Below, piece after piece: positions 57,501-64,000 of a DNA stretch of 64,000 nt. How positions within the stretch are numbered: the stretch's first letter is position 1; each line of letters starts with the position of its first letter. The notes beneath the pieces were generated by a model. It was not told the origin of the DNA. It made no database searches and worked only from the letters and a program-made list of their open reading frames with translations. The stretch is from Antedon mediterranea (taxonomy: Eukaryota; Echinodermata; Crinoidea; Comatulida; Antedonidae). A program made the translations under genes and the position numbers. The stretch covers positions 10,066,601-10,130,600 of the forward strand of contig NC_092677.1 of the NCBI RefSeq assembly GCF_964355755.1, in the 5' to 3' direction.

Positions 57501-60500
57501 CACTTTTAAAGTGGCAATATGACCACACTCCGACGCCTCGAGCCGGATTCACAATAGTATGGATTGACGTAGTATGGTCCTGGCTTTCCAGAAATGTGCC
57601 ACTTGCCCCGGCCCAGTGTGGGCAAGTACGGATTTTAAAGCAATTTAAAATGCGTATTTTTGGTGTTATTTTACTAAGTATTAATAGCACCACTTTTAAA
57701 GTGGCCATGACCACACCCCGACGCCTCGGGCCGGGTACACAATAATATAGATTGACGTAGTATGGTCCTGGCATTCCAGAAATGTGACACTTGCCCCGGC
57801 CCAGTGCGGGCAAGTACGGGTTTTAAAGCAATTTAAAATGCGTATTTTTAGTGTTATTTTACTAAGTATTAATAGCACCACTTTTAAAGTGGCAATATGA
57901 CCACACCCCGACGCCTCGGGCCGGTACACAATAGTATAGATTGACGTAGTATGGTCCTGGCTTTCCAGAAATGTGCCACTTGCCCCGGCCCAGTGCGGGC
58001 GAGTACGGATTTTAAAGCAATTTAAAATGCGTATTTTTGGGATTAATTTAGTAAACACCACTTTTAAAGTGGCCATATGACCACACCCCGACGCATCGGG
58101 CCGGGTACACAATGGTATAGATTGACGTAGTATGGTCCTGGCTTTCCAGAAATGTGCCACTTGCCCCGGCCCAGTGCGGGCAAGTACGGATTTTAAAGCA
58201 ATTTAAAATGCGTGTTTTTAGTGTTATTTTACTAAGTATTAATAGCACCACTTTTAAAGTGGCAATATGACCACACTCCGACGCCTCGAGCCGGATTCAC
58301 AATAGTATGGATTGACGTAGTATGGTCCTGGCTTTCCAGAAATGTGCCACTTGCCCCGGCCCAGTGTGGGCAAGTACGGATTTTAAAGCAATTTAAAATG
58401 CGTATTTTTGGTGTTATTTTACTAAGTATTAATAGCACCACTTTTAAAGTGGCCATGACCACACCCCGACGCCTCGGGCCGGGTACACAATAATATAGAT
58501 TGACGTAGTATGGTCCTGGCATTCCAGAAATGTGACACTTGCCCCGGCCCAGTGCGGGCAAGTACGGGTTTTAAAGCAATTTAAAATGCGTATTTTTAGT
58601 GTTATTTTACTAAGTATTAATAGCACCACTTTTAAAGTGGCAATATGACCACACCCCGACGCCTCGGGCCGGTACACAATAGTATAGATTGACGTAGTAT
58701 GGTCCTGGCTTTCCAGAAATGTGCCACTTGCCCCGGCCCAGTGCGGGCGAGTACGGATTTTAAAGCAATTTAAAATGCGTATTTTTGGGATTAATTTAGT
58801 AAACACCACTTTTAAAGTGGCCATATGACCACACCCCGACGCATCGGGCCGGGTACACAATGGTATAGATTGACGTAGTATGGTCCTGGCATTCCAGAAA
58901 TGTGCCACCTGCCCTGGCCCAGTGCGTGCAAGTACGTGTTTTAAAGCAATTTCAAATGCGTATTTTTAGCAAAAATTTACTAAGAATTAATAGCACCACT
59001 TTTAAAGTGGCCATATGACCACACCCCGACGCCTCGGGTCGGGTTCACAATAGTATAGATTGATGTAGAATGGTCCTGGCATTCCATAAATGTGCCACTT
59101 GCCCCGGCCCAGTGCGGGCAAGTAAGTGTTTAAAAGCAATTTCAAATGCGTATTTTTAGCATTAATTTACTAAGAATTAATAGCACCACATTTAAAGTGG
59201 CCATATGACCACACCCCGACGCCTCGGGCCGGGAACACAATAGTATAGATTGACGTAGTATGGTCCTGGCATTCCAGAAATATGCCACTTGCCCCGGCCC
59301 AGTGCGGGCAAGTACGAATTTTAAAGCAATTTAAAATGCGTATTTTTAGCATTAATTTAGTAAAAACCACTTTTAAAGTGGCCATATGACCACACCCCGA
59401 CGCCTCGGGCCGGGTACACAATAGTATAGATTGACGTAGTATGGTCCTGACTTTCCAGAAATGTGCCACTTGCCCCGGCCCAGTGCGGGCAAGTACGTGT
59501 TTAAAAGCAATTTCAAATACGTATTTTTAGCATTAATTTACTAAGAATTAATAGCACCACTTTTAAAGTGGCCATATGACCACACCCCAACGCCTCAGGC
59601 CGGGAACACAATAGTATAGATTGACGTAGAATGGTCCTGGCATTCCAGAAATGTGCCAGTTGCCCCGGCCCAGTGCGGGCAAGTACGGATTTTAAAGCAA
59701 TTTAAAATGCGTATTTTTAGCATTAATTTAGTAAACACCACTTTAAAGTGGCCATATGACCACACCCCGACGCCTCGGGCCGGGTACACAATAGTATAGA
59801 TTGACGTAGTATGGCCCTGGCTTTCCAGAAATGTGCCATTTGCCCCGGCCCAGTGCGGGCAAGTACGTGTTTTAAAGCATTTTAAAATGCGTATTTTTAG
59901 TGTTATTTTACTAAGTATTAATAGCACCACTTTTAAAGTGGCCATATGACCACACCCCGACGCCTCGGGCCGGGTACACAATAATATAGATTGACGTAGT
60001 ATGGTCCTGGCATTCCAGAAATGTGCCACTTGTCCCGGCCCAGTGCGGGCAAGTACGGGTTTTAAAGCAATTTAAAATGCGTATTTTTAGTGTTATTTTA
60101 CTAAGTATTAAAAGCACCACTTTTAAAGTGGCAATATGACCACACCCCGACGCCTCGGGCCGGGTACACAATAGTATAGATTGACGTAGTATGGTCCTGG
60201 CTTTCCAGAAATGTGCCACTTGCCCCGGCCCAGTGCGGGCAAGTACGGATTTTAAAGCAATTTAAAATGCGTATTTTTAGCATTAATTTAGTAAACACCA
60301 CTTTTAAAGTGGCCATAATTATGACCACACCCCGACGCCTCGGGTCGGGTTCACAATAGTATAGATTGATGTAGAATGGTCCTGGCATTCCATAAACGTG
60401 CCACTTGCCCCGGCCCAGTGCGGGCAAGTACGTGTTTAAAAGCAATTTCAAATGCGTATTTTTAGCATTAATTTACTAAGAATTAATAGCACCACTTTTA

Positions 60501-62700
60501 AAGTGGCCATATGACCACACCCCAACGCCTCGGGCCGAGAACACAATAGTATAGATTGACGTAGAATGGTCCTGGCATTCCAGAAATGTGCCACTTGCCC
60601 CGGCCCAGTGCGGGCAAGTACGGATTTTAAAGCAATTTAAAATGCGTATTTTTAGCATTAATTTAGTAAACACCACTTTTAAAGTGGCCATATGACCACA
60701 CCCCGACGCCTCGGGCCGGGTACACAATAGTATAGATTGACGTAGTATGGTCCTGGCTTTCCAGAAATGTGCCACTTGCCCCGGCCCAGTGCGGGCAAGT
60801 ACGTGTTTAAAAGCAATTTCAAATGCGTATTTTTAGCATTAATTTACTAAGAATTAATAGCACCACATTTAAAGTGGCCATATGACCACACCCCGACGCC
60901 TCGGGCCGGGAACACAATAGTATAGATTAACGTAGTATGGTCCTGGCATTCCAGAAATATGCCACTTGCCCCGGCCCAGTGCGGGCAAGTACGGATTTTA
61001 AAGCAATTTAAAATGCGTATTTTTAGCATTAATTTAGTAAACACCACTTTTAAAGTGGCCATATGACCACACCCCGACGCCTCGGGCCGGGTACACAATA
61101 GTATAGATTGACGTAGTATGGTCCTGGCTTTCCAGAAATGTGCCACTTGCCCCGGCCCAGTGCGGGCAAGTACGGATTTTAAAGCAATTTAAAATGCGTG
61201 TTTTTAGTGTTATTTTACTAAGTATTAATAGCACCACTTTTAAAGTGGCAATATGACCACACTCCGACGCCTCGGGCCGGATTCACAATAGTATGGATTG
61301 ACGTAGAATGGTCCGGACATTCCAGAAATGTGCCACTTGCCCCGGCCCAGTGCGGGCAAGTACGTGTTTTAAAGCAATTTAAAATGCGAATTTTTAGTGT
61401 TATTTTACTAAGTATTAATAGCACCACTTTTAAAGTGGCCATATGACCACACCCCGACGCCTTGGGCCGGGTACACAATAATATAGATTGACGTAGTATG
61501 GTCCTGGCATTCCAGAAATGTGCCACTTGCCCCGGCCCAGTGCGGGCAAGTACGGGTTTTAAAGCAATTTAAAATGCGTATTTTTAGTGTTATTTTACTA
61601 AGTATTAATAGCACCCCACTTTTAAAGTGGCAATATGACCACACCCCGACGCCTCGGGCCGGGTACACAATAGTATAGATTGACGTAGTATGGTCCTGAC
61701 TTTCCAGAAATGTGCCACTTGCCCCGGCCCAGTGCGGTCAAGTACGTGTTTAAAAGCAATTTCAAATGCGTATTTTTAGCATTAATTTACTAAGAATTAA
61801 TAGCACCACATTTAAAGTGGCCATATGACCACACCCCAACGCCTCGGGCCGGGAACACAATAGTATAGATTGACGTAGAATGGTCCTGGCATTCCAGAAA
61901 TGTGCCACTTGCCCCGGCCCAGTGCGGGCAAGTACGGATTTTAAAGCAATTTAAAATGCGTATTTTTAGCATTAATTTAGTAAACACCACTTTTAAAGTG
62001 GCCATATGACCACACCCCGACGCCTCGGGCCGGGTACACAATAGTATAGATTGACGTAGTATGGTCCTGGCTTTCCAGAAATGTGCCACTTGCCCCGGCC
62101 CAGTGCGGGCAAGTACGGATTTTAAAGCAATTTAAAATGCGTGTTTTTAGTGTTATTTTACTAAGTATTAATAGCACCACTTTTAAAGTGGCCATTTGAC
62201 CACACCCCGACGCCTCAGGCCGGATACACAATAGTATAGATTGACGTAGTATGGTCCTGGCTTTCCAGAAATGTGCCACTTGCAACGGCCCAGTGCGGGC
62301 AAGTACGGATTTTAAAGCAATTTAAAATGCGTATTTTTAGCATTAATTTAGTAAACACCAGTTTTAAAGTGGCCATGACCACACCCCGACGCCTCGGGTC
62401 GGGTTCACAATAGTATAGATTGATGTAGAATGGTCCTAGCATTCCATAAATGTGCCACTTGCCCCGGTGCGGGAAAGTACGTGTTTAAAAGCAATTTCAA
62501 ATGCGTATTTTTAGCATTAATTTACTAAGAATTAAAAGCACCACATTTAAAGTGGCCATAATGACCACACCCCGACGCCTCGGGCCGGGTACACAATAGT
62601 ATAGATTGACGTAGTATGGTCCTGGCATTGCAGAAATGTGCCACTTGCCCCGGCCCAGTGCGGGTAAAATGCGTATTTTTAGCATTAATTAACTAACATT
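54505..62700 (-). repeat. Satellite DNA array, ~186-bp monomers, first orientation
   Basis: About 44 head-to-tail monomers. Each holds a GC-rich half (GACGCCTCGGGCCGGG; GCCCCGGCCCAGTGCGGGCA) and an AT-rich half (AAAGCAATTTAAAATGCGTA). Internal palindromes include CCACTTTTAAAGTGG and CTTGCCC...GGGCAAG. At least three monomer types alternate, distinguished by TTTAGTAAACACCAC, TTTACTAAGAATTAATAGCA and TGTTATTTTACTAAGTATTA, making about 371-bp dimers. Longer duplicated blocks are offset by 748, about 3,742 and 4,677 bp. The minus-strand open frames of 60-154 codons recur with the monomers and are not genes. Confidence 0.93.
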
Positions 62701-64000
62701 AATTAACAGGACCATACTACGTCAATCTATACTATCGTGAACCCGACCCGAGGCGTCGGTGTGTGGTCATAATGGCCACTTTAAAAGTGGTGTTTACTAA
62801 ATTAATGCTAAAAATACGCATTTTAAATTGCTTTAAAACACGTACTTGCCCGCACTGGGCCGGGGCACATTTCTGGAATTCCAGGACCATAGTACGTCAA
62901 TCTATACTATTATATACCCGGCCCGAGGCGTCGGGGTGTGGTCATATGGCCACTTTAAATGTGGTGCTATTAATTCTTAGTAAATTAATGATAAAAATAC
63001 GCATTTTAAATTGCTTTAAAACACGTACTTGCCAACACTGGGCCGGGGCAAGTGGCACATTTATGGAATGCCAGGACCATTCTACATCAATCTATACTAT
63101 TGTGAACCCGACCCGGGGCGTCGGGGTGTGGTCATATGGCCACTTTAAAAGTGGTGTTTACTAAATTAATGCTAAAAATACGCATTTTAAATTGCTTTAA
63201 AATCCGTACTTGCCCGAACTGGGCCGGGGCAAGTGGCACTTTTCTGGAAAGCCAGGACCATACTACGTCAATCTATACTATTGTGTACCCGACCTGAGGC
63301 GTCGGGGTGTGGTCATATGGCCACTTTTAAAGTGGTGCTATTATAATACTTAGTAAAATAACACTAAAAAGACGCATTTTAAATTGCTTTAAAACCCGTA
63401 CTTGCCCACACTGGGCTGGGGCAAGTAGCACATTTCTGGAATGCCAGGACCATACTACGTCAATCTATACTATTGTGTACCCGGTCCGGGGCGTCTGGGT
63501 GTGGTCATATGGCCACTTTAAAAGTGGTGTTTACTAAATTAATGCTAAAAATACGCATTTTAAATTGCTTTAAAATCCGTACTTGCCGGCACTGGGCCGG
63601 GGCAAGTGGTATATTTCTGGAATGCCAGGACCATACTACGTCAATCTATACTATTGTGTACCCGGCCCGAGGGGCCGGGGTGTGGTCATATTATGGCCAC
63701 TTTAAATGTGGTGCTATTAATTCTTAGTAAATTAATGCTAAAAATACGCATTTGAAATTGCTTTTAAACACGTACTTGCCCGCACTGGGCCGGGGCAAGT
63801 GGCACATTTATGGAATGCCAGGACCATTCTACATCAATCTATACTATTGTGAACCCGACCCGAGGCGTCGGGGTGTGGTCATATGGCCACTTTAAATGTG
63901 GTGCTATTAATTCTTAGTAAATTAATGCTAAAAATACACATTTGAAATTGCTTTTAAACACGTACTTGCCCGCACTGGGCCGGGGCAAGTGGCACATTTA
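62701..64000 (+). repeat. Satellite DNA array, inverted orientation, running off the window
   Basis: The same monomers continue in reverse complement from about 62708 (GGACCATACTACGTCAATCT). About seven monomers are seen before the window ends. The switch point carries a small AT-rich palindrome-like junction (ATTAATTAACTAACATTAAT). Monomers here show more single-base variants than the block before it. Confidence 0.93.

Noticed and set aside
54490-63727. Many 60-154-codon open frames with recurring protein sequence in the satellite array
   Set aside because: They repeat with the monomers, occur on whichever strand the monomer faces, begin in arbitrary places and have no relation to known proteins. 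They reflect monomer composition, not genes.
1-64000. CRISPR arrays, operons, bacterial promoters or rRNA genes
   Set aside because: The window is plainly eukaryotic nuclear DNA. The regular repeats are satellites, minisatellites or duplicated exons with no repeat-spacer pattern.

Overview
This is a eukaryotic nuclear window, AT-rich, with short GT-AG-bounded exons, long introns and dense repeats. The genes look like an invertebrate deuterostome. The recurring TAGGCCTA-type words and the mix of LINE, MITE and SINE debris would suit an echinoderm, but no species can be fixed from sequence alone. I assembled spliced gene models by hand from splice signals, reading-frame continuity and remembered family sequences; no transcript evidence or search was available.

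Layout. Minus strand, 329-1967: first four coding exons of RBFA (mitochondrial ribosome-binding factor A). 2239-11220: an apparently complete 8,982-bp hAT-type DNA transposon with terminal inverted repeats and a perfect 8-bp target-site duplication (CAAAGAAT). It carries one uninterrupted 21-exon, 1,085-codon gene encoding an OTU cysteine-protease domain, ten tandem acidic repeats on their own micro-exons, a BED-like zinc finger and a hAT transposase. 11413-15044: SS18 (BAF chromatin-remodelling subunit), plus strand. 15934-17600: a galactose-3-O-sulfotransferase gene (GAL3ST family), minus strand. 20315-22313 and 24754-26789: two tandem NTF2 paralogues, minus strand. 27188-50001: the complete 28-exon coding sequence of TRAPPC8, plus strand. 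53782-54186: the last two exons of a KIAA1143 homologue, minus strand. About 54505-64000: a satellite array of ~186-bp monomers with higher-order repeats and an orientation switch near 62,700.

Gene relationships. Removing the transposon and one TSD copy leaves the RBFA and SS18 start codons only about 455 bp apart, head to head, so the element appears to have landed in a shared promoter. NTF2 copy B and TRAPPC8 are also head to head (398 bp between start codons). SS18 converges on the sulfotransferase gene, and TRAPPC8 converges on KIAA1143.

TRAPPC8 introns hold most of the mobile debris: a 5'-truncated LINE, a TIR element with a triplicated 372-bp core, several short TA- or TTAA-flanked inverted-repeat elements, a tRNA-like SINE and a purine-rich minisatellite. 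The strongest candidate for something undescribed is the OTU/hAT transposon with its micro-exon array. Next are the promoter-splitting insertion and the satellite array beside the KIAA1143 exons.
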